Assembly: GCA_001839685.1 (NCBI GenBank)
Contig: MLAK01001005.1
Location: forward strand, 2,099 to 18,298
DNA: 16,200 nt
Direction: 5' to 3'
From: Tritrichomonas foetus
Lineage: Eukaryota > Parabasalia > Tritrichomonadida > Tritrichomonadidae
Both the position numbers and the translations under genes were made by a program. This document shows positions 1 to 9,087 of the stretch, piece by piece (the first letter of the stretch is position 1; every line of letters starts with the position of its first letter). Below the pieces are notes generated by a model. It saw only the letters and a program-made list of their open reading frames with translations. It was not told the origin of the DNA and made no database searches.

Positions 1-225
1 TATACAAAGATATAATAATTATACAAAGATATAATAATTATACAAAGATATAATAATTATACAAAGATATAATAATTATACAAAGATATAATAATTATAC
101 AAAGATATAATAATTATACAAAGATATAATAATTATACAAAGATATAATAATTATACAAAGATATAATAATTATACAAAGACACAAGAATGATACAAAAA
201 TTACAAGAATGATAAAAAGATACAG
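1..225. repeat. 19-bp AT-rich minisatellite, truncated by the window edge
   Basis: A 19-bp unit (tatacaaagatataataat) is repeated head to tail without visible change from base 1 to about 180, giving roughly nine and a half copies. It then decays: acaagaatgata occurs at 183-194 and again at 203-214, a period of 20. The array continues off the left edge, so its true length is unknown. The uniform copies suggest recent amplification or correction between units. No coding potential is visible, and no function can be assigned. Confidence 0.97.
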
Positions 226-714
226 CTATTTATAAATTAATGAATTTTTGTTGGTCGATTGAAAAGTATTCCGATGGAATAATTGTCTATGCATGAGTAG
301 TTTTACATGTGCGGTTTTTCTCATATATGTTAATAATATCTCTCGTATATTATATAACTTCACTTTGTAAAAATTAGAAGTTTCGAGAACGAAATGAAGA
401 TATTGGCATTATATTATGTTTTTATTGAATTCAGTCATTATTAAGTGATTTAAACGCGACTCAGTGACATCAAATTATGATATTACCGATTACCTGGCGA
501 AACTGCCATGGTATACGATTTTATCATCATCTAATGATGATAATGATTTTTTGTTAATAAAATATATAGCTTAGATTTTTCCTCAATTGATTTTATTTAA
601 ATAATTAAGAAACATTATCGATAGCTTTTCACCTCTTATTTGGCCATTTACTTTGTGGGTTTTTAGAATCTTCTCATAACGATTTTTTTGTGAAAAAGTT
701 CTACCAAAAAAAGA
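226..714. other. Intergenic, 5' flank of the first coiled-coil gene
   Basis: No open frame with protein-like composition is visible on either strand. The stretch holds a short perfect hairpin at 521-543 (listed separately). A TCATA at 674-678, 41 bases before the ATG at 715, fits the loose trichomonad initiator pattern TCA-Y-W, but so short a match is expected by chance in such DNA. Confidence 0.6.
521..543. repeat. Perfect 10-bp inverted repeat with a 3-nt loop
   Basis: ttatcatcat at 521-530 is the exact reverse complement of atgatgataa at 534-543, separated by cta. It lies about 170 bases before the start of the coiled-coil gene. It could form a cruciform in DNA or a hairpin in RNA, but its content is simple and chance cannot be excluded. 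Confidence 0.7.
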
Positions 715-2595
715 ATGAATGATTTGTCGAGTGCTGTCGGCGGCAACAACGAGCTACTCCAGGTAGATGTTGAAATAAGGCCGATCGCCAAAGTTTTATC
801 ATTAATCAACGACCACATTAAAGCACAAAATCGACGAATATCATATCTCGAAGATGAAATCAAAACATTTGTAAAGAAAGACGAATACGATAAAGCTTAC
901 GAAGCTCTAATTTCTCGAATTTCATCAACCGAAGACAAAATGGCCCAAACGATTTCCAGATTTAATGCGCTCTCATCTGATGTTCAAAACCTCGAATCGA
1001 AGTTCAATAAAACACTCGACGAACATTTAAATGACATGTTGGTCACAACCAATACAAAAATTCGAAGTGCGTCTTCTGCGTTCGATTCACAAATATCAAT
1101 ATTAACGGAACAAATTGAACAATTGAAAGAAAAAATCAATAAAATTGAGGACCCTCAAAGTAAAGTAGATTTGACTGTATTTGGGAAATTCATTAAACAA
1201 AATACAGTTGATATTGAAGAGCTGAAACAAAAAATAAACGGTCTCCATTCTGGCGCAGGCAATCTTGGTTTCAATAATGGAAATAATGCAAAAGATTTTA
1301 AAGAAATAGATACAAGTGGATTAAATCTGAAGATTACTGATAATAATTCTTTACTTACACAAGTTAATCAGCAAAAAGCTGTTCTTCTTGAACTTGTTTC
1401 TGAGTTGAATAAAGTGAAAGAAAAGATGAGTATGCCTGTGACTGCACCGCCCAAAATTATTGAGACAAAAACAATTATTGAAGAAAGAAAAAATCCCGTT
1501 GAAGGCTCACCTGAACGGAAAAGTGTCATCGTTAGAAATATAGGAAACGGGAATTTAAACACAGTCCAACTTGAAACAGAATTATCTAAACTTGAAAACG
1601 ATTTTGATTCTCACCAGTCAAAAGTTGTTGCTGCAATGAATGCTATTCAGTTTGAATTACAACAAATTCGTGAGCATGGTGAAGGTTTAGCTGGCTTACC
1701 ACCTTTAAACCTCGCAAATGTTGTTCCTTCGTTTTTCAATAATCCATCGTTCACCTTTTCGCGTGTAGAAGAAGAAGAATCACTTGATGAATATCAATCA
1801 GAAGACTTTAAGCCTGAGGACTTCAAACCTGAAGACTTGAAACTGGGAACACTTCACAAAACAAAACCGCCGCCAAACGGCTCACAAATCACCAGGCAAG
1901 CTTATGAGTCCGACGATAGCGATTTTGAAACACCAAGAAGAGAACGAAGGAGAGACGGCAGGTCCTTAAACAAAGCTCGTCAATCACCAGAACGACCTGG
2001 AACCGCTGAAAAAATCGAAACCACAACTATTATTAAGCAAGAAGTTGATATGGATGAAATTGTGAATAATATTAAAAAGGAGTTCGACTTTGATTCAATT
2101 AAAAAGTCGTTCAATCAATATACAAATGAACATCGAGAAGCAATGAGCGCATTGGACAGGAAAATTGATAGGGATTATGTTGAACGATTATTTGATAAAT
2201 TCAGATCAATGATTCATAGCTTGAATGATCGTGTTAAAGAGCTTGCTGGTTCCAACAGCGATTACGCAACTAGGCAGGATATCCAAAATGTCATCCAAGC
2301 AATCAAAAGTATGTCTAAAAGTGAGCGCCCAGGCACAGTCCTGAAAAAAGGACCAACTTGCTTATTTTGTGGAAGACCCAAAGCAACAATAGCTGGTTCA
2401 ATTCCACCAAATGTTGCAGCAAGTGCTGGAAGGCCGCCAGTAAGAAGTTTGGTTGGTGATGGACCAACTGTGGAATATGTTTATGGAGAGGGACACGCTT
2501 TTCGAAGAGATGATGTGAACTTCAGGTCATTTCCTCACTTTGATGCTTTACCACCACTTGCGAAAGAAACCCAATCACCAGGAGCAGAATCATAA
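715..2595 (+). CDS. Coiled-coil protein with C-terminal CxxCGRP module, DUF4795/QRICH2-like
   Basis: The frame is 626 residues, opening at a true ATG and ending in TAA. Residues about 20-180 and 215-325 are heptad-rich, charged helices typical of coiled coil. Residues 350-440 form an acidic then basic disordered linker with a short tandem motif (EDFKP, PEDFK, PEDLK at about 363-376). Near the C-terminus are a helix with DRDYVERLFDKFRS (486-499) and a CLFCGRP motif (549-555), which could bind metal together with other ligands. From family knowledge, helix plus CLSC-x-RP followed by a disordered tail resembles DUF4795, found in QRICH2, which is needed for sperm flagellum assembly. A flagellar structural role is therefore inferred. 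The gene at 10155-12182 has the same order of parts and the same C-terminal motifs. There are no membrane segments or signal peptide. The coding call is firm; the family call is moderate. Confidence 0.78.
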   Translation: MNDLSSAVGGNNELLQVDVEIRPIAKVLSLINDHIKAQNRRISYLEDEIKTFVKKDEYDKAYEALISRISSTEDKMAQTISRFNALSSDVQNLESKFNKTLDEHLNDMLVTTNTKIRSASSAFDSQISILTEQIEQLKEKINKIEDPQSKVDLTVFGKFIKQNTVDIEELKQKINGLHSGAGNLGFNNGNNAKDFKEIDTSGLNLKITDNNSLLTQVNQQKAVLLELVSELNKVKEKMSMPVTAPPKIIETKTIIEERKNPVEGSPERKSVIVRNIGNGNLNTVQLETELSKLENDFDSHQSKVVAAMNAIQFELQQIREHGEGLAGLPPLNLANVVPSFFNNPSFTFSRVEEEESLDEYQSEDFKPEDFKPEDLKLGTLHKTKPPPNGSQITRQAYESDDSDFETPRRERRRDGRSLNKARQSPERPGTAEKIETTTIIKQEVDMDEIVNNIKKEFDFDSIKKSFNQYTNEHREAMSALDRKIDRDYVERLFDKFRSMIHSLNDRVKELAGSNSDYATRQDIQNVIQAIKSMSKSERPGTVLKKGPTCLFCGRPKATIAGSIPPNVAASAGRPPVRSLVGDGPTVEYVYGEGHAFRRDDVNFRSFPHFDALPPLAKETQSPGAES

Positions 2596-2967
2596 TTTGT
2601 TTGTTTTTTTAATTTTGAATTTATTTGTTTGTTTTATAAAACATTTCCCAAAATTTTTGATTAGTAACTATTTACCAAATAATTCTAATTGGTCTATTCT
2701 GTACCAAACGTTTCTTCAAGAAAACGATTTCTCAATTTTTTTTTTAAAAAATTTGATGTTTATTTTTCAAATTTGACTTTATGTTGACTAGTATCATTTC
2801 TATAAAGGATTTAATATGGATTTTAGTTTGGAGTGATGTCTAATGTTTTTATAAAGAAGGTGTTGAGGAAATCGATGTTATCATAAGTGATCTGAAAAAA
2901 ATCGGTTACTGGTCAAATAATAGGTTAATGGTTGGTTAAAAATTTATACTGAGGGAGATTTTGAAGA
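2596..2967. other. Intergenic between coiled-coil gene and RIC1-like gene
   Basis: This is 372 bases of AT-rich DNA. A perfect 14-bp palindrome (tgttttataaaaca, 2630-2643) lies 35 bases after the upstream stop, in what should be the 3' untranslated region. A TCATTT at about 2793 is a possible initiator, but it lies 170 bases from the next ATG, which is far for a trichomonad gene. A short overlapping open frame that runs on into this spacer (2540-2776) turns into Phe/Leu/Asn-rich low-complexity translation, and I do not consider it a gene. Confidence 0.6.
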
Positions 2968-5478
2968 ATGATTCCTTTTAATTGTGAGTCATGCTTTGAA
3001 GCTCATAACGTTTTTTCAATATCAACAGATCCCACAAATAAATATTATTCCGCCATTACTTCAGATTCCATCCTCATTTTCGATGCATTCGATCCATTTT
3101 ATCAATTACTCGCAACCTACAAAAGAGACGAAGAAAGTATCCAAAACAGTGGTCCGAATCATTGGCTTATTTGGATGGATGATTCCACGATTGCTTTTGG
3201 AACGTGCGCTGGAACATTTTTCTGTATCAAATTTTCAAATAATCAATTTTCAGGCTCGATTTTCACTACAAATCTCGGCGGAGTTGTCTCAGACGTATTT
3301 TCTTATAACGGCGTTGTTGGAATTTGCGTGATTGGTCCAAAAATCATATTTGTCAATAACAATGCCCAAATCACATCAACTGTCGAAATTCCATCAATGA
3401 AGTCACCGTTTATTAAATGTCCTTCAATATTTTCGGGAAACAATTTTTCTTTCATTTCTGGCGGGCAGCTCATCAAATGTGAATTTTCAAAAGATAAAGT
3501 TGATAATTTAACTCAAATTAATTCTTATAAAAATGTTGGATTAGTTTGTTCATATAATGGCCAATTTGCTTTTTCAACTTTCGACAAAAATGTTTATATT
3601 GGAACAACTAAAAGTATTACAAAAATTTTTACAACTGAAGCGAATGTTGTATATATGGAATTTATAGATGATGGAAACTCGCTATTGGTTATCGATCAGA
3701 ATGGTGTCTTTTCATTGCGCAATTTTATATTCAACACAAATTATTTTTTGACACTTTCTGATACCAAAACTATGATTTCTTCATTTTTTGATACACATAC
3801 TCATCGTTTTATCTTCCTTGATCCTTCTTATCAAATTAGGTGTATAAATTTTGTAAATCTTGTTTCTTCTTTTGCTGTTGGTTCTTCATTTGTTTATTCG
3901 TTGACTAAACAAAAAATTTTCTGTGAAATTCCAAATATGGTTCGTCCAAGAAGGATAAAATCCATACCCTTGGACCTTTATCCAATAAAATCAATTGCAA
4001 TAAATACAGAAACCGTTTTTTGTATTATTGGAAGAATTGGAATTGCAGTTGTTACAGAATTGTCACTTTTTTACGAACCTTCGATTAATGCCAATCATTG
4101 TGTATGGATAAACAACATGCTTGTCGTCTTCACCAACCAAATGAATAATCAGCCAAATAATAATAAAAAATTAAATGAGAGTGTTGGTAGAATGGTTTTA
4201 TTTACTGATGAACTTTTACCTATTGGATCATTGAATTTGAATTTGTTTCCAATTTTTGTGTTTTCTAGTGGAACAAGATTAGTTGTAACTTATTTGAATT
4301 CTTTTGTTGTTTATGAATTTGATTCCACAAAATCTGTTTTAGAAGGAGGTGAAAAACAAAAGCATAAAATTGGTAAAATATCATTCACTTCTATTACTTT
4401 TCAGACAAAAATACCAATTCAAAAAGCTTTTGTTTTATGGGATAATGAAATTATATTACTAACTCAGAAAGACGAAATAATTAATTATAAAACATCAAAA
4501 ATGATTTGGCAAAATGTAAAATATCTTTGGATAAATCAATTTCCACAATTTTTGTGTTGTTATAAATCAGGCTCTGTTAATATTTTATCCGCAAATTCAA
4601 TAGCAACATTACCAATTAATTCTATGTGGACTTTTAATAAAAACATTATTCATCTTCCTTCAAATCTCCAATATGAGTCAATTAAAGCTAATTTCACTGA
4701 TTTTTCAATGAAATTGATGCCAATTTTCTCAAACGATAATTCGAAATATGGAGTAGCTCTAAAATCTTTACTTGATGCTGAGGATTTCAAAGCAAGTTTA
4801 TCATCATTTTTGGATAATTTGAATCAAGAATCCAAATTAGATCAATTTTATTTAGGTATGAGACAACTTGATTCAGACACAGTAATTCAATTCTTGAATG
4901 CTATGAGTGATGATTATATTGGATATTTAGGTGACACAGATTTTGACTTTACTTTACATTTCCCTGGTGTCAAGCCATCAATTCAATCAAGGATTTTAAT
5001 GCATACTTCACCTGATTTCCTTGAACGGATTCTTGAAATGCATAAAACTCTTCTACAAGAAAAAGAAGAACGTTTTAAGAATTTTGTATGTACTAAATGT
5101 ATAAAAACAGGACAATTCATTCGTGGATGTACCATTGCAAATGCTACTGATTATAATTTCTGTGATTTATTACATGAAAACCTTGAAATCCTGTCGAAAA
5201 CACCTTTATCAAAATGTTTAATTACTCTTGAAAAGGATTCCCAAGAATGGACAGAGAACGATAGAATTCCATCATTAAAAGTTGTAGGTTGTTCTTTCAA
5301 TCTTGTAAGATTAAATAATTGGGCACTCGCAAGCTTTTTGTTGCTGAAGGATGAAGGGAAAGTGACTTCTTTGATTTCTGATAATGTTGTAAATTTGATG
5401 AATGCCATGAGATATACAAGGGACTATAAAGATACACCATATTCCAAGTTTTTATTCGATCTCCAGATTGGTCTCTAA
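2968..5478 (+). CDS. RIC1-like beta-propeller protein (candidate Rab6 exchange-factor subunit)
   Basis: The frame is 836 residues, from ATG to a TAA that runs into TAAAA, which could also serve as the polyadenylation signal described for trichomonads. The first half is rich in short beta strands, as in a WD-type propeller. Residues 50-90 fit the RIC1 N-terminal signature closely: YKRDEESI, then a Gly-Pro-Asn turn, then WLIWMDDSTIAFGTC and FFCIKF, where RIC1 proteins have a Y-x-R-D/E-x-x-S...G...W...D-S-x-IA-x-x-T...F pattern. The part after about residue 580 is predicted helical. RIC1 pairs with RGP1 to activate Rab6/Ypt6 at the Golgi; that role is inherited from the family and not shown here. 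The protein is shorter than animal or plant RIC1 and its helical C-terminal half is hard to align. Another propeller-plus-helix trafficking protein remains possible. No RGP1 gene is visible nearby. Confidence 0.7.
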   Translation: MIPFNCESCFEAHNVFSISTDPTNKYYSAITSDSILIFDAFDPFYQLLATYKRDEESIQNSGPNHWLIWMDDSTIAFGTCAGTFFCIKFSNNQFSGSIFTTNLGGVVSDVFSYNGVVGICVIGPKIIFVNNNAQITSTVEIPSMKSPFIKCPSIFSGNNFSFISGGQLIKCEFSKDKVDNLTQINSYKNVGLVCSYNGQFAFSTFDKNVYIGTTKSITKIFTTEANVVYMEFIDDGNSLLVIDQNGVFSLRNFIFNTNYFLTLSDTKTMISSFFDTHTHRFIFLDPSYQIRCINFVNLVSSFAVGSSFVYSLTKQKIFCEIPNMVRPRRIKSIPLDLYPIKSIAINTETVFCIIGRIGIAVVTELSLFYEPSINANHCVWINNMLVVFTNQMNNQPNNNKKLNESVGRMVLFTDELLPIGSLNLNLFPIFVFSSGTRLVVTYLNSFVVYEFDSTKSVLEGGEKQKHKIGKISFTSITFQTKIPIQKAFVLWDNEIILLTQKDEIINYKTSKMIWQNVKYLWINQFPQFLCCYKSGSVNILSANSIATLPINSMWTFNKNIIHLPSNLQYESIKANFTDFSMKLMPIFSNDNSKYGVALKSLLDAEDFKASLSSFLDNLNQESKLDQFYLGMRQLDSDTVIQFLNAMSDDYIGYLGDTDFDFTLHFPGVKPSIQSRILMHTSPDFLERILEMHKTLLQEKEERFKNFVCTKCIKTGQFIRGCTIANATDYNFCDLLHENLEILSKTPLSKCLITLEKDSQEWTENDRIPSLKVVGCSFNLVRLNNWALASFLLLKDEGKVTSLISDNVVNLMNAMRYTRDYKDTPYSKFLFDLQIGL

Positions 5479-5562
5479 AAGCACAATAAAGCAAAATGAT
5501 GCACCAGAGAACAAATTACCCAAAAATATAACCCGAAAAACAAAAAGTAAAACATTTTTGAT

Positions 5563-5592
5563 TCACATTTTCATTATGATGAAAAAATGTGA
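5563..5592. repeat. 9-bp inverted repeat downstream of the RIC1-like gene
   Basis: tcacatttt (5563-5571) pairs with aaaatgtga (5584-5592). Past a two-base bulge, cat (5572-5574) can pair with atg (5579-5581) around a tatg loop. It begins 85 bases after the stop codon, so it may lie in the 3' untranslated region. This is AT-rich, and chance is a real alternative. Confidence 0.6.
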
Positions 5593-5770
5593 TAAAATAA
5601 TAACTTGAAAAATAATTATATATAACTTGAAAAAAGTATTTGTTAATAAAATTGAATTAATATTATCGATATTATTGATACTATTAATTATACGCTTCTC
5701 CATTGTTTTATAAAATGATCATACTTATCCAATATTACTTTTTTCAGATGTTTATTAAAATATCATAAGC

Positions 5771-5799
5771 GATTATATGTTTTTTCAACACATATAATC
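5771..5799. repeat. 10-bp perfect inverted repeat, first of a three-hairpin series
   Basis: gattatatgt at 5771-5780 is the exact reverse complement of acatataatc at 5790-5799, with a 9-base T-rich loop. It is the leftmost of three hairpins in tandem. Confidence 0.7.
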
Positions 5800-5849
5800 T
5801 AAGATAAAAGTGAACATCCAATTCTTTATGATTCAAATGTTAATCTAGA

Positions 5850-5895
5850 TCATCGATGGCTAGGAGTTTGATAATCGTACTTTCGCCATCGATGA
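5850..5895. repeat. 11-bp perfect inverted repeat with mixed base content
   Basis: tcatcgatggc (5850-5860) is the exact reverse complement of gccatcgatga (5885-5895), with a 24-base spacer. Each arm also contains the palindrome atcgat. The arms include five G or C bases each, which makes a chance match less likely than for the AT-only hairpins around it. It could be a binding site for a dimeric protein, a structured RNA, or the end of a small mobile element. No further evidence separates these. Confidence 0.75.
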
Positions 5896-5898
5896 CTT

Positions 5899-5924
5899 TT
5901 TCAATGTTTATATGGTCATTGAAA
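5899..5924. repeat. 8-bp perfect inverted repeat, third of the hairpin series
   Basis: tttcaatg (5899-5906) pairs with cattgaaa (5917-5924) around a 10-base loop. It begins three bases after the preceding inverted repeat ends. The word atgacttt occurs just before it and again just after it. Confidence 0.65.
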
Positions 5925-6032
5925 TGACTTTATTTTTTCTCAATTCTCATGATATTTCCTTAGAAAAAAATTAACGTTTGCAATTTCGTTTATTTATTCA
6001 TGTTTGAAATTTTTTAATTTTATTTTAAATTG

Positions 6033-7631
6033 ATGCAAGGAGTTTTACCAGGAGACACATGGGCAATCCACCGTACTGGTGATCCAACTGGTCTTATGAA
6101 AGTGAAGGTCTGTTTACAGCGCTCTCGACAGGCTGTGATCAAGCCTCAAGCCAACGATCAAAAAACAAAAAACAGATCCGATTCGAAAAACTCAAAAAGC
6201 AAGACGAAGAAGAAGAAAAACGAAAACGAAGAACAAGATGAAAACCAAGAACCAGAAACCGACGACGAAAATTCCGAAAGTACTCAAACTGAAGGAAGCC
6301 ACCAAAATCCATCGAATGATACAATCACACGCGAAATCATGTGGCAGGAAAGAATCTTCTCACCGACTGAAGTTCTGAACTGTCGTCAAAACAAGCCAAT
6401 TTCCGACAACCCTTCAATGTCTGCCAAATATGCCGATCAAATCAAGGCCAAAATCGAAGACAATTCCAACTACAGAGGCGAAGAAATTTTCACTCGTGTT
6501 ACGGAGGACAATTATATCGATCCAACCGAAATCGAAAAGCCATTTTCAAATAGCCCCATCGATAAGCCAACCGAATTGGCTGAAGCCATTCTCAACGGAA
6601 AAGGTGATGAAGAACTAGTCGATATAGTTCGATCATCCGCTCAAACAATGCATATCTTCGCATCAGTAACGGCCGGCGATGGATCCCAATATGAGCAGCT
6701 TCTTGGCATCATCCGAGCCTATCCAGGCGGCAGGATTGATGTGAGGCCGCCTTTTTCAAACAAAACGAACCCCCTCGCGACTTATTATTTTGAGATGCCA
6801 CAAAGCGGCTCAATTTACTACACAATCGATATAATTGAAGACAAAATCGAAGACGAGTCGCCATTTGAAAGAACTCTGCTTGGAGACATCAAGCGCCGTC
6901 GTGCAATTTTCGATGCCGCCCAATCCGATTGTTCGCTTGCACAACCGCCGGAACCGCCTGGCACCATCAGGATGTTCTACAGAGGGGAGATTGCCACATG
7001 CGAGATGTTTGAAGCAGAGAATGTCGCAGTCGAATATAACATTAAATTTCCGCCGGGCTGGACCTGTGAAAACAATGCATATGATTTAAAGGGATGCTCC
7101 CAAATGGCCGACTGTCGCGACACAGACGGAGTGGCTTATATAAACATGCCCATCGACTTTGTTGCACTTTGTCAAACCCAAATTGCGCCAACTTTGCAGG
7201 TTGTACTGCACAGCTATACTGAAAACAACTCACGTATTGTTGTTGGCTACGGCTCTGTTCAACTGCCAATGACCAGAGGATGCCATACTCTAACATTCGA
7301 TGTTTGGCGCGTGAGAGGAACTGTCCTGGAAGAACTGAAATTACAGTTCCTTGATTCTGGTCTTGAAATTCAGCCGGCAGTTGAAGCTGGAATGTCTGAC
7401 CTTTTGAACGATCCTTCAAGCGATGCAGGAATTCCAACAAATCGTTTTGGTTTGAGAACAATAGGAACTGGTCGAGTAACTGTCAAGTTTAATCTTGCTC
7501 AACAAAGCTCTCTCTTCAGGCCAAAAGCAAGTCAGGCTCAACCACCGATGTCTTCACTCGGATCACTCTCTGCAAGAGATCCAAATTCGAGAATGTCGGC
7601 GATGATGAACTCCAGAATGCAGTACGTGTAA
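6033..7631 (+). CDS. MKS1: Meckel syndrome type 1 protein homologue (B9 domain, ciliary transition zone)
   Basis: The protein has 532 residues from the ATG at 6033; the codon before it is TTG and is not used as a start. It follows MKS1 along its whole length: DPTGLMKVKVCLQR (17-30), WQERIFSPTEV (104-114), IFTRVTEDNYIDP (152-164), QTMHIFASV (204-212), then the B9 domain from about 311 to 450. Within that domain YGSVQLPMTRGCHTL (406-420) and a downstream W-R-V-R-G-T-V-LEEL segment match the family core. RFGLRTIGTGRVTV (471-484) and the following Q-Q-S are the C-terminal family signature. MKS1 works with the B9D proteins at the base of the cilium, where the complex gates protein entry. An extra Lys/Glu-rich low-complexity segment sits at about 37-100. 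The stop TAA overlaps TAAA, a possible polyadenylation signal. The gene is visibly richer in G and C than the RIC1-like gene. The protein length is close to that of animal MKS1. Confidence 0.95.
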   Translation: MQGVLPGDTWAIHRTGDPTGLMKVKVCLQRSRQAVIKPQANDQKTKNRSDSKNSKSKTKKKKNENEEQDENQEPETDDENSESTQTEGSHQNPSNDTITREIMWQERIFSPTEVLNCRQNKPISDNPSMSAKYADQIKAKIEDNSNYRGEEIFTRVTEDNYIDPTEIEKPFSNSPIDKPTELAEAILNGKGDEELVDIVRSSAQTMHIFASVTAGDGSQYEQLLGIIRAYPGGRIDVRPPFSNKTNPLATYYFEMPQSGSIYYTIDIIEDKIEDESPFERTLLGDIKRRRAIFDAAQSDCSLAQPPEPPGTIRMFYRGEIATCEMFEAENVAVEYNIKFPPGWTCENNAYDLKGCSQMADCRDTDGVAYINMPIDFVALCQTQIAPTLQVVLHSYTENNSRIVVGYGSVQLPMTRGCHTLTFDVWRVRGTVLEELKLQFLDSGLEIQPAVEAGMSDLLNDPSSDAGIPTNRFGLRTIGTGRVTVKFNLAQQSSLFRPKASQAQPPMSSLGSLSARDPNSRMSAMMNSRMQYV

Positions 7632-9087
7632 AGTAAGTTTTTATTTATTATTTTAAGAACGAACAGTTTTTATTTAAAGATTAAAAAAAAAAGAAAAAAA
7701 GAAAAAAGTTGGTTAAGTAAAAAGAATATTATTTCCTTTTAATGAACTCTATTGAATTGTTGTTTTATTTTGTAAAATGTTGTTTTCGTATAATATATAT
7801 TCATATGAATGATCTCCATTATCTTTCTTGGAATCACGATATCGATTTCAACATTTTATTGCATACCAACACATGAATTTGTATTGTCACTATCTATGCA
7901 AAATTGAACTAAATTACCAATTGATTCAAAGATTAATTTCAATAGTATATTATTTCTCAACAGAACTAATATATTATTGACAGAAACTTTTGACCAGAAA
8001 TTGAACATGATTTTCATCAAACAATTTAGATAATATCTGAAAGAGTTAGTCATCCAGAATTATGTGAGTTCCATGATGAACATTCAAAAATACAATAAAA
8101 GTATTTAAATTTGATAACATCAAACTACTGAATGATGAAGAAAGTAATTGTTATGAATGGAATTTTACTATCATCACCAAAACATGAGGGGAAATATTCA
8201 TTTCTAAAAGTATGTTGTATTTCATCACTTCAAATGAAAGTTTTTTCGAATAACAAAAGAATTCATTAGACCAGTTGATTGAATCGTAATTTACTGAAAA
8301 ATACACTGTCATATGGTATGACTTGACAATTATATACAAATAACAGTGTCAAAACACAAAAGATCAACAGTATTTTTTATTCAGTAAAAGCTTGGTATTG
8401 TTTTCTTACTTCTTGTTGTTTCTACAATCATTCTTAAAGATAGATTACATAAATAATTTTTTATTTGAATACTAAAGATTCATTGTATTTCGAGAAACAG
8501 AATTTGTGGTTTAATATCACTCCTAAATATATTTAATTATCGTTTTTAAGAGACTGTTAAGCGTCTATTACAGCAACTAACATATATTTTACAGTGTAAA
8601 AATAATTTTCATTCATTTTTTTTTTTTTTTTTTTTTTTTTTGATATTCTAAATATATATGTTTCTTGGTCTTACTGCAGAACATCAAAAATACCAACATA
8701 TTAAATCATTTCTTTTTCCATTACTAAAGAAATATCCATTTCTGATAAAAAAACACAAATTATCTGCATTCAGTTCCTGTATTTATTAATACGATTTTAT
8801 AATTAGTATTTCACCAATAAAATCTATTCGAATCAACTAAATAATAAAAGTCAAATCTCGGAAAAAACTTCAAACTTTCTTCAATTCGTCTGGAGTGCGA
8901 ATTTTAACGAAAAAAGGGAAAGAACCTACTAGATTTTAGTTATTCAATTCATCTATTCGACTACATATCCAAAAAAAGTCTGATTTATAAACAGGATTTT
9001 TCACAAAGAATGAATGAAAGTTAATTAAATTTTTGTATTACTTTTATTATATATACATAAGTGCAGACAATCGTGATCATAAAACTC
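7632..9087. other. Long region without a recognisable gene
   Basis: About 1.46 kb. Minus-strand frames at 8151-8339 and 7856-8053 open for 60-65 codons. The second includes a helix-like stretch rich in Leu, Ile and Asn, but neither resembles a family I know and both lack neighbouring coding context. A run of 26 T lies at 8616-8641. The palindrome ttcatatgaa lies at 7800-7809. I see no tRNA, rRNA or clear snRNA. The left end should be the MKS1 3' region and the right end the 3' region of the LSM gene. Confidence 0.55.
8616..8641. repeat. Run of 26 T
   Basis: An uninterrupted homopolymer lies in non-coding DNA. On the minus strand it reads as 26 A. No coding sequence or duplicated target site was found next to it that would mark it as the tail of a retrocopy, so slippage is the simplest explanation. 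Its exact length may be uncertain in the assembly. Confidence 0.9.

Larger units (their letters stand above)
5479..6032. other. Intergenic with clustered hairpins
   Basis: This is 554 bases without a coding frame. It contains four inverted repeats, listed individually (5563-5592, 5771-5799, 5850-5895, 5899-5924). The last three follow one another within 155 bases. The block 5846-5900 is richer in G and C than the DNA around it. The 5' end belongs to the RIC1-like 3' region, and the last 50 or so bases should hold the MKS1 promoter and leader. Confidence 0.65.

Noticed and set aside
1..225. CRISPR array or telomere
   Set aside because: The 19-bp units are directly adjacent with no spacers, and the sequence is not a telomeric G-rich repeat.
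7042..7461. Minus-strand frame of 139 codons opposite MKS1
   Set aside because: It is antisense to the highly conserved B9 domain; its own translation shows no recognisable family.
8616..8641. T-run as the poly(A) tail of a minus-strand retrocopy
   Set aside because: No coding sequence lies next to it in the required orientation and no target-site duplication was found by eye.
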